A stretch of 64,000 nt of DNA from Cellulosilyticum lentocellum DSM 5427 (GCF_000178835.2 NC_015275.1:1323001-1387000); one strand, 5' to 3'. Numbered from the stretch's first letter, positions 42,646-53,232 are shown. The notes: a model not told the origin generated them from the letters alone. A program made the numbers and translations.

Positions 42646-44829
42646 TTAAGATGAATGCTTTTTATTTACATACTCTTTATAATAAGCCATGAGAATGGTA
42701 GCAGCTTCTGCTCTTGTAACATTGTCATTAGGTGCAAGCAGCCCATTGCCTTTACCTATTATAATACCTTTTTCCACTGCCCATGCCATGGCTTCTTTCG
42801 CATAATCGTTAATTTTATTGGCATCATTAAAGCCTACTAACGTAGCATTTGCTTTTGGTGAGCCGCAGTACCTCCAAAACATGGTCACAAATTGCTCTCT
42901 TGATACATTACCACTTGGGTTGCTAGCGTCTGAGATTTCACTTTTCATTGCCCAAGCACGTGCATCCTCAAATACATTAATTCCGGATAACTCCTCACCT
43001 TCTAAACGGCCTATTACGGTCCAAACCATAGCTCTTGTCATTAATTGTTTAGGTGCGAAGCTATTTTCACTGTTTCCTGCAAAGAGTTTCTTTTCATTTA
43101 CAAACTTCACAGCTTCATAATACCAATTTGTTTCTACAACATCGTTAAAGGTATTTACCCATGTTACAGGTTGTTCATCTGTAGGAGGTACAACAGGTTC
43201 CTGTTGACTTTTCTTAAAAGTGGTTTCTATGGTTACCTTACCGCTAGGCATCTTAAAGGAATAGGTGCCATCTGCATTTTTAGTCACTTCAATGATGTTG
43301 CCTTTTTCATCCTTTACTACTAGTGTATCTATTTCATAGCCTGCTTCTGCCTTGGGGGTCAATTTTACTATTTCACCTGCAGCCGCTTTTTCTTTATCTA
43401 ATACCAACTGCCCATGTTCTGTTTTAGAAGTATCAGTAGTGACTGTATAGATAGGTGTATAGGTACTACCGCCTCCGCCTGAAGAAGAACCCCCACTGCT
43501 AACAGACTTAAAGGTTACTTCAATGGTATGATTTGCTTGTACATTACTAAAGGTATAGTTTGAAAGAGCACCTTTGCTTACATTATCCACCTTAACATCA
43601 GAAATAACATAGCCACGTTTTGGTGTAAAGATATAGCTTTGATTGTCTCCTTGATTAACTACTGTAGCCCCAACTGCATTCCCAGCTGGTGAAGAAATAC
43701 TTCCTCCTGCACCTGCTGTTGCTGTAATCGTATAGGTAGGCTTTGGTATCACACTAAAGGTTACTGTAATGGTGTGGTCTTCTTGTACATTATCAAAGGT
43801 ATAGCTTGAGATAGCACCTTTACTTACATTATCCACCATTACCTCTGAGATAACATAGCCACTGTTTGGTGTAATGTTATAGGTTTGAATGGCTCCTTTG
43901 CTAACTACTGTAGGCTCAGCTGGATTTCCAACTGCTATAATACTTCCTCCTACACCTGCTGTTGCTGTAATCGTATACTTTCTTCTCCATTTAGCTGGTG
44001 ACTTAGCTGCTTCTATTAACTCACCCCAGTTATCAAAAGAGCCGATAGCTCCTTCATAAAGTTCTACATTAGGGTCAATTACAATAGTCTTTGCCTTAAT
44101 TGCTCTTGCATTTACTCCATTGGACGTTGTTACTACTTCCCCATCACCACGGGTCGAAATAGTTAATGTACCTTTCAAAGCCTGAAGTCCAGCACCTGTA
44201 CCTCCTGTGGCATTGAGCTTAACCTGATCCCCTATCTCAAGGGCATCTGTCAAGTCTGCAAAAAAGCCAAAACTTCCTCCATTCACCGTTAGACTTCCAT
44301 TCCCACTAACAGTAACACGTTTGTTGTTATAGATGGCAATAGCAGTTGTGGGAGCTGTCACCTCGTTATTTCCCTTTATAACAAGGTTTAAATTCATAAC
44401 CTTATCGTTACCACTGCTTTTTCCTATCATTACAGCATCCCCACTTTTTGATGTAATGTTGGCACCGCTAAGGATTAAGGTATAGGTAGGGAGTCCTCCC
44501 TGATCAGCATCTTTTTTAACCGCCCAGTTCCATCCTGAATTAGGTAATGTGTCAGTATTTGCGGCAGTTTCTGTAATGGTCAGTCCGTCTGACGAGGTTG
44601 TTCCAAAAGTATAGCAGCTAGATGTAGTGGTAGGCATGGTGACTAATAAGTGTCCACCTACCCCATAATTAAAGCCAATATTGTCACTAAGTTCCGCAGC
44701 TTGTCCATCCCATGTTCCATACCAACTTCCATTCCATGATCCAGTCCATGCCGCAAAGGTAAGCTGGGCTGGCAGCAAGGTACACACCATACATAGCGTG
44801 AGAAATACACTAAAAATACGTTTTCTCAT
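42646..44829 (-). CDS. SLH-domain surface protein with InlB-B-like repeats
   Basis: A 727-aa cell-surface protein. A signal peptide (residues 1-27, ending LTFAA) is followed by a parallel-beta, carbohydrate-binding-like region (about 30-270: WNGSWYGTWDG, VVIKGNNEVTAPTTAIAIYN). Two clear repeats follow, each starting TYTITATAG(V/A)GGSI and ending HTI(T/E)VTF, and a third related repeat (TPIYTVTTDTSKTEHGQLV). A Ser/Gly linker separates them. The last 170 residues are three SLH domains (WYYEAVKFVNEKKLFAGN, RAMVWTVIGRLEG, AMAWAVEKGIIIGKGNG) that bind cell-wall polysaccharide. It may be a surface adhesin or structural protein. Confidence 0.87.
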   Translation of the reverse strand: MRKRIFSVFLTLCMVCTLLPAQLTFAAWTGSWNGSWYGTWDGQAAELSDNIGFNYGVGGHLLVTMPTTTSSCYTFGTTSSDGLTITETAANTDTLPNSGWNWAVKKDADQGGLPTYTLILSGANITSKSGDAVMIGKSSGNDKVMNLNLVIKGNNEVTAPTTAIAIYNNKRVTVSGNGSLTVNGGSFGFFADLTDALEIGDQVKLNATGGTGAGLQALKGTLTISTRGDGEVVTTSNGVNARAIKAKTIVIDPNVELYEGAIGSFDNWGELIEAAKSPAKWRRKYTITATAGVGGSIIAVGNPAEPTVVSKGAIQTYNITPNSGYVISEVMVDNVSKGAISSYTFDNVQEDHTITVTFSVIPKPTYTITATAGAGGSISSPAGNAVGATVVNQGDNQSYIFTPKRGYVISDVKVDNVSKGALSNYTFSNVQANHTIEVTFKSVSSGGSSSGGGGSTYTPIYTVTTDTSKTEHGQLVLDKEKAAAGEIVKLTPKAEAGYEIDTLVVKDEKGNIIEVTKNADGTYSFKMPSGKVTIETTFKKSQQEPVVPPTDEQPVTWVNTFNDVVETNWYYEAVKFVNEKKLFAGNSENSFAPKQLMTRAMVWTVIGRLEGEELSGINVFEDARAWAMKSEISDASNPSGNVSREQFVTMFWRYCGSPKANATLVGFNDANKINDYAKEAMAWAVEKGIIIGKGNGLLAPNDNVTRAEAATILMAYYKEYVNKKHSS

Positions 44830-45225
44830 TTCTTAATCCTCCTTGGTATCTTTTCCATAAATTTAATTTAGGTAATTCAATTATGTATGTGGTTTTGTAG
44901 AGCCACTTCAGCAAACGATTCAAAGATATTTCATCCTATGGTTACTGTGCATCCCATTGCCCTAAGAAATAAAGGATATATCGATGATAAGCTTGCTCTA
45001 AATCGTTTTTTCATAATCATATTCCTCCTTTACGAATTTTTGCTTCACATAAAGATATTGCTTCACATCTTCAAGTTATCATAAATTTGTCGCAAAAACC
45101 GACCGATGCATGAAACATGATTTTTTCGATACGAATCATAGTTTAGAGAACTCAATTTTTATATCATACTTATATTGGGAAAATAGTGGAATGGAGAGAG
45201 ATATTGAACAGAGAGGAAAAGTAAC
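44830..45225. other. Divergent intergenic region
   Basis: About 395 bp, AT-rich, upstream of the SLH gene on one side and a small gene plus hcp on the other. A minus-strand ribosome site (AGGAGGATTAAG) precedes the SLH gene. I see no RNA element or further gene; short frames here lack ribosome sites. Confidence 0.4.
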
Positions 45226-45372
45226 ATGCTTAGTGGTACAAGACACGTGTTAAAAGTAATAGAGAGATGGTATCAGTGGTTTGCAATACTAACTATTGTA
45301 AGTGTATTTAGTCCAGAAGATGCAGAGGTTACGATGAGGGTGATTATTTATTTCTTTATTTTTAATTTGTAG
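45226..45372 (+). CDS. Possible small membrane protein, 48 aa
   Basis: ATG 45226 follows GAGAGGAAAAG. The 48-aa product has a basic N-terminus (MLSGTRHVLKVIERW) and two hydrophobic stretches (FAILTIVSVF and VIIYFFIFNL). The ribosome site supports it; no family is recognised. It lies about 95 bp before hcp. Confidence 0.4.
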   Translation: MLSGTRHVLKVIERWYQWFAILTIVSVFSPEDAEVTMRVIIYFFIFNL

Positions 45373-45467
45373 CCATAGCTACGTAATTTGATGTTGCTTT
45401 TAGATATAATACAGTTATCAGCAGCGAAGAAATGGCTAAAATCCGTTAAAATAAAGGAGAGAGAAAT

Positions 45468-47390
45468 ATGAATAATCAAATGTATTGTATGCAATGTCAA
45501 GAGACAGCAGGAAACAAAGCATGTACAAAGGTAGGGGTATGTGGTAAAAGTGCAGAACTAGCTAATATGCAAGACTTACTCATCTATGTAACAAAAGGGA
45601 TATCTGAAGTGACAACAAGATTACGTCAAGAAGGAAAAGAGGTAAGTAAAGACTTAAACCACTACATCACACTTAACTTATTTACAACGATTACAAATGC
45701 AAACTTTGATGATGAAGTATTTTATGCAAGAGTAAAAGAAACTTTAGCAAAGAAAAATGAATTAATGCAGCAGTTAACTAACAAAGATCATTTATCTGAA
45801 GCAGCTACTTGGGATATTGCCTTGGAAAACAAAACAGGCATTTTAGCTTCTCTTAAGAATTTAGTATCTGGAAACAAAGAAGCTAGTGAAGTTAATCAAA
45901 TTTTAAAAGCAAAAGCTGAATCAGATGAAGTAGGTGTTTTAGCCACGGAAAATGAAGATATTCGTTCATTAAGAGAGTTAATTACTTATGGCTTAAAAGG
46001 CTTATCTGCTTATTCTAAACATGCTAATGCATTAGGTTATGATAATGAAGCAATCGATGCGTTTATGCAAGAAACATTAATGAAATTACTAGATGATTCA
46101 TTAACAGCAGACGATCTTGTAGCTTTAACATTAGAAACAGGTAAAGTAGGTGTTGATGGAATGGCATTACTTGATACAGCCAATACATCAACTTACGGTA
46201 ACCCAGAAATCACAAAAGTTAATATTGGTGTAGGTAAGAATCCTGGTATTTTAGTATCGGGTCATGACCTTGCAGATATCGAACAATTATTAATTCAAAC
46301 AGAAGGTACTGGGGTAGATGTCTATACTCACTCTGAAATGTTGCCAGCACACTATTATCCACAGCTTAAGAAGTATAGCCACTTAGTAGGGAACTATGGA
46401 AATGCTTGGTGGAAACAAAAAGAAGAGTTTGAAGCCTTTAATGGACCTATCTTAATGACTACAAACTGTATTGTACCTCCAAAAGCATCTTATAAAGATA
46501 GAATGTTTACAACTGGTGCAGCTGGCTATGTAGGCTGTAAGCATATAGAAGGTGAAGCAGGTAGCCAAAAAGACTTTTCAGAAATCATTGCTTTAGCAAA
46601 AACATGCAAAGCGCCAACAGAAATTGAAACAGGAGAAATCATTGGTGGTTTTGCTCATGAACAAGTATTTGCATTAGCAGAGACAGTAGTAGAAGCTGTA
46701 AAATCTGGTGCTATTAAAAAGTTCGTAGTAATGGCAGGGTGTGATGGTAGAGCTTCTAAAAGAAATTACTATACAGATTTTGCAAAAGCACTTCCAAAAG
46801 ATACAGTGATTTTAACAGCAGGCTGTGCAAAATACAAATATAATAAACTTGATTTAGGCGATATCGGAGGCATTCCAAGAGTATTAGATGCAGGACAATG
46901 TAACGATTCTTATTCTTTAGCTCTCATTGCACTTAAATTAAAAGAGGTATTTGGTTTAGCAGATATCAATGAATTACCAATCATCTATAACATTGCTTGG
47001 TATGAACAAAAAGCAGTTATTGTATTATTATCATTACTTTATCTTGGAGTAAAAGAAATTCACTTAGGACCAACACTTCCAGCTTTTCTTTCTCCAAATG
47101 TAGCTAAAGTATTAGTAGAAAACTTTGGTATTGGTGGTATTTCTACAGTAGAAGAAGATATGGAGATGTTCTTTGGTGAAGAAGCAAAAATGGCTGAGAC
47201 TTCTCAAGGGATGATTACAAAAGACATGGTGATTGGCGATATCTTAAAAATTAATCCTGAAAATGCAAGGGTATTAATGGAAGCTGGTATGCACTGCCTT
47301 GGATGCCCATCTTCTCAGATGGAAACTTTAGAAGAAGCTTGTCAAGTACATGGTTTAGATGTAGAAGCATTAATAGAAAAATTACGTTAA
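45468..47390 (+). CDS. hcp: Hybrid cluster protein (prismane) fused to a DUF1858 domain
   Basis: Hcp reduces nitric oxide or hydroxylamine and takes part in nitrosative-stress defence in the cytosol. The protein is 640 aa, about 90 more than usual. N-terminal cysteines C7, C10, C19 and C25 ([20 protein letters not shown]) bind the [4Fe-4S] cluster; hybrid-cluster ligands appear in [51 protein letters not shown] and AGQCNDSYS. After residue 570 comes an extra domain with [20 protein letters not shown] and [18 protein letters not shown], a DUF1858 domain with a CxxC. It has AAAGGAGAG upstream and a terminator downstream, and a Crp/Fnr gene follows. Confidence 0.95.
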   Translation: MNNQMYCMQCQETAGNKACTKVGVCGKSAELANMQDLLIYVTKGISEVTTRLRQEGKEVSKDLNHYITLNLFTTITNANFDDEVFYARVKETLAKKNELMQQLTNKDHLSEAATWDIALENKTGILASLKNLVSGNKEASEVNQILKAKAESDEVGVLATENEDIRSLRELITYGLKGLSAYSKHANALGYDNEAIDAFMQETLMKLLDDSLTADDLVALTLETGKVGVDGMALLDTANTSTYGNPEITKVNIGVGKNPGILVSGHDLADIEQLLIQTEGTGVDVYTHSEMLPAHYYPQLKKYSHLVGNYGNAWWKQKEEFEAFNGPILMTTNCIVPPKASYKDRMFTTGAAGYVGCKHIEGEAGSQKDFSEIIALAKTCKAPTEIETGEIIGGFAHEQVFALAETVVEAVKSGAIKKFVVMAGCDGRASKRNYYTDFAKALPKDTVILTAGCAKYKYNKLDLGDIGGIPRVLDAGQCNDSYSLALIALKLKEVFGLADINELPIIYNIAWYEQKAVIVLLSLLYLGVKEIHLGPTLPAFLSPNVAKVLVENFGIGGISTVEEDMEMFFGEEAKMAETSQGMITKDMVIGDILKINPENARVLMEAGMHCLGCPSSQMETLEEACQVHGLDVEALIEKLR

Positions 47391-47393
47391 TAT

Positions 47394-47441
47394 AAAAAGC
47401 TAGTCTTCGGCTTATAAAGGGCTGAGGACTAGCTTTTATTG
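47394..47441 (+). terminator. Intrinsic terminator after hcp
   Basis: AAAAGCTAGTC pairs with GACTAGCTTTT around a looped stem (TTCGGC...GGCTGA), followed by ATTG. Confidence 0.8.
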
Positions 47442-47632
47442 ATTTTTAGCATAATAAGAAAAAGGTGATTAAAGCGAGTAGGCAAGAAGCTTTGTAAGTA
47501 TTAGAAAAATGTTATAGTTTAGGGAAAGTCTGGTAAAAAGTTCTTTTGAGAGTAATTTTAAAATAGATAGTGCAAGAAAAAGAAGAAAGTAATAAGATAG
47601 ATTTATAATGAATTAAAGGAGAACGAGTCAAA

Positions 47633-48328
47633 ATGATTAAGCGCTATGCAGAGTGTTTATTGCAATCAGCTCTATTTCGTCAAATCAAAGAAGAGGAGCT
47701 GGAAAAACTATTATCTTGTTTGGCATTTAAAATGGTAACCTATGAAGCAGAAGAATATCTCTTTCATGCAGGAGATGAAGTAGGTCATATAGGCATTGTT
47801 CTAGAAGGCTGCATAGAGATTATCAAGGAAAACATAGCAGGAGAGCGTCATATTATAGCTTTCTTAGAAGCTTCACATATGTTTGGTGAATCCGTCGTAT
47901 GTACTTCTAAAAGAATTGCCCCTGTATCTACTAAAGCAAGAGAAAAAACAACTGTTATATTAATTCCATATAAATATGTGATTGAAAATTGTAGTAACGG
48001 ATGTTCTTTTCACACACAACTCATTCATAATATGTTAAGGGTACTAGGGGACAAAAACGAAATGCTTAATATAAAAATGGAACTCCTACTATTAAAAGGG
48101 ATGAGAGAAAAACTAGCCACTTATCTTTTAAAAGAAGCACAAAGGAGTGGCAAGCTGGCTTTTAATATTACACCTAATAGAGAGGCACTAGCTGAATTTC
48201 TTAATGTGTCACGTCCTTCTATGTGCAGAGAATTAGCTAGAATGAAGGAGGACAATTTAATTGATTTCTATAAAAATAGTTTTAAATTATTAGATATAGA
48301 AGCTCTTAAAAAGTGCCTTAATCATTAA
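47633..48328 (+). CDS. Crp/Fnr family regulator
   Basis: A 231-aa DNA-binding regulator with an N-terminal cyclic-nucleotide-binding-like beta-barrel (FHAGDEVGHIGIVLEGCIEI, FLEASHMFGESVVCTSK), a long dimer helix, and a C-terminal helix-turn-helix (TPNREALAEFLNVSRPSMCRELARMKED). No N-terminal Fnr-type cysteine cluster is visible. It follows hcp, so it is a candidate nitrosative-stress regulator like HcpR. This is inferred from position. Ribosome site AAAGGAGA. Confidence 0.88.
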   Translation: MIKRYAECLLQSALFRQIKEEELEKLLSCLAFKMVTYEAEEYLFHAGDEVGHIGIVLEGCIEIIKENIAGERHIIAFLEASHMFGESVVCTSKRIAPVSTKAREKTTVILIPYKYVIENCSNGCSFHTQLIHNMLRVLGDKNEMLNIKMELLLLKGMREKLATYLLKEAQRSGKLAFNITPNREALAEFLNVSRPSMCRELARMKEDNLIDFYKNSFKLLDIEALKKCLNH

Positions 48329-48355
48329 ATGTTATTGGCTATGTGAGGGATAGTA

Positions 48356-49588
48356 ATGAGAAGAAAAAAGTATAGGTTATGGCAAAGTTGTATGGTAATG
48401 CTTTTATTAATACAATCACTAAAGGGGAATCCATTAGATTTAAAAGCCATTTATTCGGAACAAATTAGTACAGAAACGAATAAGGCACTAGAGCAAATAG
48501 CACAGGATTATGAAGAAATGACGGAGGTAATAACTATTGGATATTCTACAACTAAGCAAACTGAGATTAAAGCACTTAAATTAGGAAAAGGAGAAAAGAG
48601 TATTCTTATTAATGGGACGCATCATGGAAGAGAGGCTCTAACAACAGTGCTTATTTTAAATCAAATAAGCTATTTAGCAGAAGCGTACGTAGAGAAGCAA
48701 ACAATCAATGGGCAAGATGTACGAACGGTGTTGAATACAGTATCTATTTGGTTTGTTCCCTTGGTGAACCCTGATGGTGCAACAATTGCTTTAAGTACTA
48801 GACCAGAATGGAAAGCGAATGGAAGAGGTGTAGATTTAAATCGTAATTATCCAACCCTCTATGCTACCATAGCCACTAAGCCTACACCGGGACCTAGCGG
48901 ATATGCAGGGACAGAAGCTTTCTCTGAATTGGAAACACAAGCACTGAGAGATCTATGTAAAGTGCAAGAGTTCGAAGCAGCTATAGCTTATCATAGTGCT
49001 GGGGAAGTGATTTATTGGTGGTATCATCAGACAGGTGAGCTGTATAAACATTCTTTAGTAATAGGATGCATGCTTTCTCATGCAACACAGTATAGCTTAG
49101 TGCCTATTAGCCAATCAAGAGGAGGACGTGGATTTACAGATTGGTTTATTCAGAGTTTAAAGAAGCCTTCTTTTACCTTGGAAGTAGGAAAAAATGCAAA
49201 TGGTAAAAGGCTTTCTTTAATGGAATACGACCAGATTTGGAAGGCTAATAAGGAGATACCATTTTTGTTAGCTAAAGAAATGATTAATTTAAACTCTCAT
49301 GAGTGGCAAGTGACTATAAACGAAGTACAAATAAAAGGAAAAACTATTTTTGGTAGAGGGGTAGTACCTGTTAAGGCAATCTGCCAAGCACTGAATTTGA
49401 ATTATAGCTATATGCCAGAAGAAAAACAAATTAGTTTAACAGATGGGAACAATATTCTAAGCTTTAAACAGGGTGAAAAAATAGCATTATATAATGAAGA
49501 ACCATTAGAAATAGTTGTGCCAGCACATATTCAAGAAGGAGAAATGTATCTTCCTTTAAAAAACATCTTAGAGCTTTTTTCTATGTGA
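48356..49588 (+). CDS. Secreted M14-family zinc carboxypeptidase
   Basis: A 410-aa secreted metallopeptidase. A signal-like N-terminus (residues 1-25) precedes the M14 domain: zinc ligands HHGRE, LVNPDGATIAL, GVDLNRNYP (substrate-binding Arg), zinc His in AIAYHSAGEV, and catalytic Glu in FTLEVGKN. The C-terminal 90 residues (INEVQIKGKTIFGRGVVPVK, LNYSYMPEEKQISLT, MYLPLKNILEL) form a copper-amine-oxidase-N-like (stalk) domain that binds cell surface material. It starts 27 bp after the regulator. It resembles wall-peptide carboxypeptidases; the substrate is unproven. Confidence 0.88.
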   Translation: MRRKKYRLWQSCMVMLLLIQSLKGNPLDLKAIYSEQISTETNKALEQIAQDYEEMTEVITIGYSTTKQTEIKALKLGKGEKSILINGTHHGREALTTVLILNQISYLAEAYVEKQTINGQDVRTVLNTVSIWFVPLVNPDGATIALSTRPEWKANGRGVDLNRNYPTLYATIATKPTPGPSGYAGTEAFSELETQALRDLCKVQEFEAAIAYHSAGEVIYWWYHQTGELYKHSLVIGCMLSHATQYSLVPISQSRGGRGFTDWFIQSLKKPSFTLEVGKNANGKRLSLMEYDQIWKANKEIPFLLAKEMINLNSHEWQVTINEVQIKGKTIFGRGVVPVKAICQALNLNYSYMPEEKQISLTDGNNILSFKQGEKIALYNEEPLEIVVPAHIQEGEMYLPLKNILELFSM

Positions 49589-49682
49589 GTTAGTTACATA
49601 CAAAAAGAATAGAAATTCTTATAATAAGAATAGAATAACCGAAAAGGTTAAAAATATCATTTGATTATGAGGAGGAGATTAT

Positions 49683-50006
49683 ATGTTTTCCATTTTTAAT
49701 AGAAATAATAATAAAGAAACTATTTGGGCAGAAGATTTGGATGATATGTTAGATGATATCCATTTAATAGATATACGAGAAGGTTACGAACTGTTATCAG
49801 GTAAGGTAAAAACAGCTCAGCATATTCCAATGGGCAATTTATTAAGTACACCTGAACGCTATTTGAATCAAGATGAAAAGTATTATATTATGTGTCAATC
49901 CGGTATGAGAAGTATGAGAACAGTTAAAGCACTTCAAGAAAAAGGCTATAACGTAGTGAATGTAAAAGGTGGTATGGCTGCTTATAAAGGAAGAAATAGA
50001 ATTTAG
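49683..50006 (+). CDS. Rhodanese-like sulfurtransferase
   Basis: A single-domain rhodanese, 107 aa, that can move a persulfide sulfur. Core features: HLIDIREGYELLSGKVKTAQHIPMG, then active-site loop IMCQSGMRSMRT with C71, and GYNVVNVKGGMAAY. No signal peptide, so it acts in the cytosol. The ribosome site is AGGAGGAG. It is 44 bp before the CoA-disulfide-reductase-like gene, probably one operon. Confidence 0.9.
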   Translation: MFSIFNRNNNKETIWAEDLDDMLDDIHLIDIREGYELLSGKVKTAQHIPMGNLLSTPERYLNQDEKYYIMCQSGMRSMRTVKALQEKGYNVVNVKGGMAAYKGRNRI

Positions 50007-50049
50007 GTAGAGTTTTATAATAAATAACCTATTAGAATAAGAAAAGGAA

Positions 50050-51759
50050 GTGAATGTTATGGGTAAAAAAATAGTCATTGTAGGTGGTGTAGCAGGAGGA
50101 GCTTCAGCAGCAGCTAGACTCAGAAGACATAGTGAAAAAGATCAAATTATTATGTTTGAAAAGGGACCTCATGTATCATTTTCAAACTGTGCTTTACCTT
50201 ATCATTTAAGCAGAACTGTCGAGCCAGCAGGTAAGCTGGTTTTAATGAATCCGGAAAAGTTTTTAAAGCAATATAATATTATAGCAAGGGTTAATGAAGA
50301 AGTTGTAGCTATCGATAGAACTAATAAGAAAGTTAAGGTTTATCAGCACTCAACAGGTAAAACTTATGAAGAAAGTTATGATAAATTGATTTTGTCACCA
50401 GGTGCTAAACCTATCGTTCCGCAGCTTGAAGGATTAGATACTATTCCTACTTTTACAGTAAGAAATGTAGCAGATATTATAAAACTCAGATCACATATAG
50501 AGCAAAATAAGGTCAAAACAATAACAGTTATTGGTGGTGGCTATATAGGTATTGAAGTAGCAGAAAATCTAAGAGAAGCAGGTTATGATATTACCTTAGT
50601 AGAAGGAGAAAAACAAATCTTACGCCCCTTTGATGAAGAGATGGTACAAGTTTTTCACAAGGTGCTTACGGACCATGGTGTTCAGCTTTTACTAGGTAGT
50701 CCTGTAAGTCACTTTGAAGCTAGAACAGTCATATTGGCTTCTGGAGAAAAGATACCAACAGAAATGGTAGTAATGGCAATAGGCGTTAGGCCTGAAAGTA
50801 AGTTAGCCCAGGAAGCTGGTTTAGAAATGAGTCCAACAGGTGCTATTGCAGTTAATGAGAGCTATCAAACCATAGATGATGATATTTATGCCATAGGAGA
50901 TGCTATTGATGTCAATCATCTATTAACAGGTGAAAAAGCACGTTTAACTTTAGCAGGCCCTGCCCAAAAAGCAGCAAGAGCAGTAGCAGATAATATCAAT
51001 GGCATAGAAATTAAAGCTAGCGCTTATATGGGGAGTTCAGCTATTAAGGTTTTTGAGTATAATGGAGCTTCTACAGGTCTAAATGAAAACATAATTAAAG
51101 CTCAAAAGTTAGGGCTTTATTATGATAAAGTTCACTTTATTTTAAATGATAAAGTAGGCATTATGCCAGATAGCAATCCACTTCACTTTAAACTTCTTTT
51201 TGAAGTGCCAACAGGTAGAATATTAGGTGCACAGGCTATTGGAAAAGGGGACGTAGATAAGCGAATTGATGTGATTGCCACAGCTATGAAGTTTAATGCC
51301 ACAGTTTATGATTTAAAGGATTTAGAGCTTTGTTATGCACCACCTTTTGGAACAGCAAAAGATATTGTGAATTATGCAGGATATATTGCTAGTAATTTAT
51401 TAGCAGGTGACTTTAAACAGGTAACAGTAGATCAAGTAAGACCACTGCTAGAGCAAAATCAAATCTTTATCGATGTGAGAGAAGTAGGTGAATACGAAAG
51501 AGGTCATCTTGAAAAAGCTAAAAATATACCACTGAGTGAACTAAGACAACGAACTCAAGAAATTCCTAAAGACAAGCCAGTTTATATTCATTGCCGTACA
51601 GGCCAAAGAAGCTACAATGCAGTATTAGCACTGCAAAACCTAGGTTATACTAATGTAGTTAATGTAACAGGGGGCTTTCTAGGACTAAGCTTTTATGAGT
51701 ATTTTAAGGATCAAGTAGAGCAAAGAAAACCCATTATGACAGCTTATAATTTTAACTAA
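50050..51759 (+). CDS. CoA-disulfide reductase-rhodanese fusion (CoADR-RHD)
   Basis: A 569-aa flavoprotein of the pyridine-nucleotide disulfide oxidoreductase family. FAD motif IVGGVAGGASAAARLRR at the start; active Cys C44 in SFSNCALPY, the single-Cys pattern of CoA disulfide reductases and NADH oxidases; NAD motif TVIGGGYIGIEVAE; second FAD motif IYAIGDAID. From residue 465 there is a rhodanese domain (IFIDVREVGEYERGHL, catalytic C515 in YIHCRTGQRS). CoADR-RHD enzymes reduce polysulfide or persulfides with CoA. The adjacent rhodanese and hcp suggest a shared role in sulfur or nitrosative stress. Confidence 0.92.
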   Translation: MNVMGKKIVIVGGVAGGASAAARLRRHSEKDQIIMFEKGPHVSFSNCALPYHLSRTVEPAGKLVLMNPEKFLKQYNIIARVNEEVVAIDRTNKKVKVYQHSTGKTYEESYDKLILSPGAKPIVPQLEGLDTIPTFTVRNVADIIKLRSHIEQNKVKTITVIGGGYIGIEVAENLREAGYDITLVEGEKQILRPFDEEMVQVFHKVLTDHGVQLLLGSPVSHFEARTVILASGEKIPTEMVVMAIGVRPESKLAQEAGLEMSPTGAIAVNESYQTIDDDIYAIGDAIDVNHLLTGEKARLTLAGPAQKAARAVADNINGIEIKASAYMGSSAIKVFEYNGASTGLNENIIKAQKLGLYYDKVHFILNDKVGIMPDSNPLHFKLLFEVPTGRILGAQAIGKGDVDKRIDVIATAMKFNATVYDLKDLELCYAPPFGTAKDIVNYAGYIASNLLAGDFKQVTVDQVRPLLEQNQIFIDVREVGEYERGHLEKAKNIPLSELRQRTQEIPKDKPVYIHCRTGQRSYNAVLALQNLGYTNVVNVTGGFLGLSFYEYFKDQVEQRKPIMTAYNFN

Positions 51760-51869
51760 ATAGAAATATAATATGATAAAAGAGTATTCATTTTATTCGG
51801 TTATTAAAGTATACAGGTAAAGGCTATTGGAGGCAGTAGAATTCTTATAGTGTTTAAATCATAATACCC

Positions 51870-51912
51870 CAAAAAAAGGAAGGATTCAGGTGAACTGAAT
51901 CCTTCTTTTTTT
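51870..51912. terminator. Bidirectional intrinsic terminator
   Basis: A stem AAGGATTCAG with CTGAATCCTT around GTGAA, bounded by AAAAAAA and TTTTTTT, lies between convergent genes. Confidence 0.88.
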
Positions 51913-52828
51913 ACCAAATTTCCGTGTCATAACTTGTAAACCATGTAAACAACCCTTTTTTACTACCGGCATAAGTAAGATCTTTATCAGGCATATAATT
52001 CATCCAAGTACAAGCAAAACTTGTAATAAGTTTTTGTTTTGTATCAGTTGTTTCGTAGTGAGATAGATCGTAATATCCCCAAAATTTTGCTTCAGGATAA
52101 GTAGTTATTAATTCTAAAGCAAGCTGCCCCATATGACTTTGTAGTTGTTTTTTTACATATACGGCTGTATCTGGAGCTGTAAGTGTTAAGTTTTTTAAGT
52201 GTGCTATATCTTGTTCTGAAAGCTTGGCGGCTATTTCAAAATCACAAGGATAGTATTTAAGCTTATTTTCATTAACTGTGAGGCTGAAAGTGAGAGGAAT
52301 GTCACCAGCTACAGTTTGGCAGATACCATATTTATTGGTTAAATCGTTTTGGATGATAAGCTTTGTTTCTTCAGTAAATTGAGGGCTTCCAGGTTGCACA
52401 GTTGTAGTAGGTGAGTTGATATCAATGACACCACTAGCATAATTGATATTGCAACCTAATCCTTCAGAAATAGCACGCAAGGGAACCATAGTAGTGCTAT
52501 TAATTTGAATAGGTGCTAGGGTTAAGGTGATTTGTGTTTCTGAATTAGAAGCGAAGTCTAATTTAGTCATTTCTAAGGAACCCATGCTTAATTGTAAATT
52601 AGCTAGGTCACTATAAATGGTAATGGTATTAGTAGCAGAGGACCATTCCACGAAGGCTCCTAATTCTTCACTAATGACACGAAGAGGTACTAAGGTTGTA
52701 CCATTTTGTGTGATAGGTGCTACTTTATTTAGAATTTCTTTTCCATTAACTTGAATTTTAATAGGAGTAGCCAAAGTGGTAGTTGCGGATAATAAGGTAG
52801 TTATAAAAAATACCCCTAATTTTTTCAT
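51911..52828 (-). CDS. Secreted stalk-domain (copper amine oxidase N-like) protein
   Basis: A 305-aa exported protein with a signal peptide (residues 1-20, ending TTLA). Two copies of the copper-amine-oxidase-N (stalk) unit follow: APITQNGTTLVPLRVISEEL then GAFVEWSSATNTITI, and NSTTMVPLRAISEGLGCNIN. The remaining 150 residues form an unassigned alpha/beta domain (ITLTLAPIQINS, LELITTYPEAKFWGYYDL). These units bind cell-wall or surface partners in Clostridia; the function is unknown. Confidence 0.8.
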   Translation of the reverse strand: MKKLGVFFITTLLSATTTLATPIKIQVNGKEILNKVAPITQNGTTLVPLRVISEELGAFVEWSSATNTITIYSDLANLQLSMGSLEMTKLDFASNSETQITLTLAPIQINSTTMVPLRAISEGLGCNINYASGVIDINSPTTTVQPGSPQFTEETKLIIQNDLTNKYGICQTVAGDIPLTFSLTVNENKLKYYPCDFEIAAKLSEQDIAHLKNLTLTAPDTAVYVKKQLQSHMGQLALELITTYPEAKFWGYYDLSHYETTDTKQKLITSFACTWMNYMPDKDLTYAGSKKGLFTWFTSYDTEIW

Positions 52829-53164
52829 AATGATAGTCTCCTTTAGCTTAATAAGATAACAGGTCTTATGTAGTTAACCTTAAGTTAAATCAAGGTAAAA
52901 ATATTATACAATATAGGAAAAGTAAAAACAAATAATGAAGGGTTTCGTCTTTTAAATGTAATATTTCACATGTTTATTAATAAAAAATAGACTTTTAAAA
53001 AAGTAAGTTTGCAATAGAAGAAACAAGCAGGTAAAGTGAAAAAATAAGCAATATTACTAAATAAAAAATAAAAATCAAATAATATTATATGTAAATAACA
53101 TACTAAAATATAAAACAAACAATGTATAAATTGCACTATATAATGTTTAAATAGATAAAAATAG

Positions 53165-53192
53165 TTGACATAATCGAAGCTAATGATAAAAT
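53165..53192 (+). promoter_or_regulatory. Sigma-A promoter of the PTS gene
   Basis: TTGACA (53165-53170), a 16-bp spacer and TAAAAT (53187-53192). Confidence 0.75.
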
Positions 53193-53232
53193 TAATAGGT
53201 AAAAATAAAAATAAGCATGTGCAAAGTGACCA

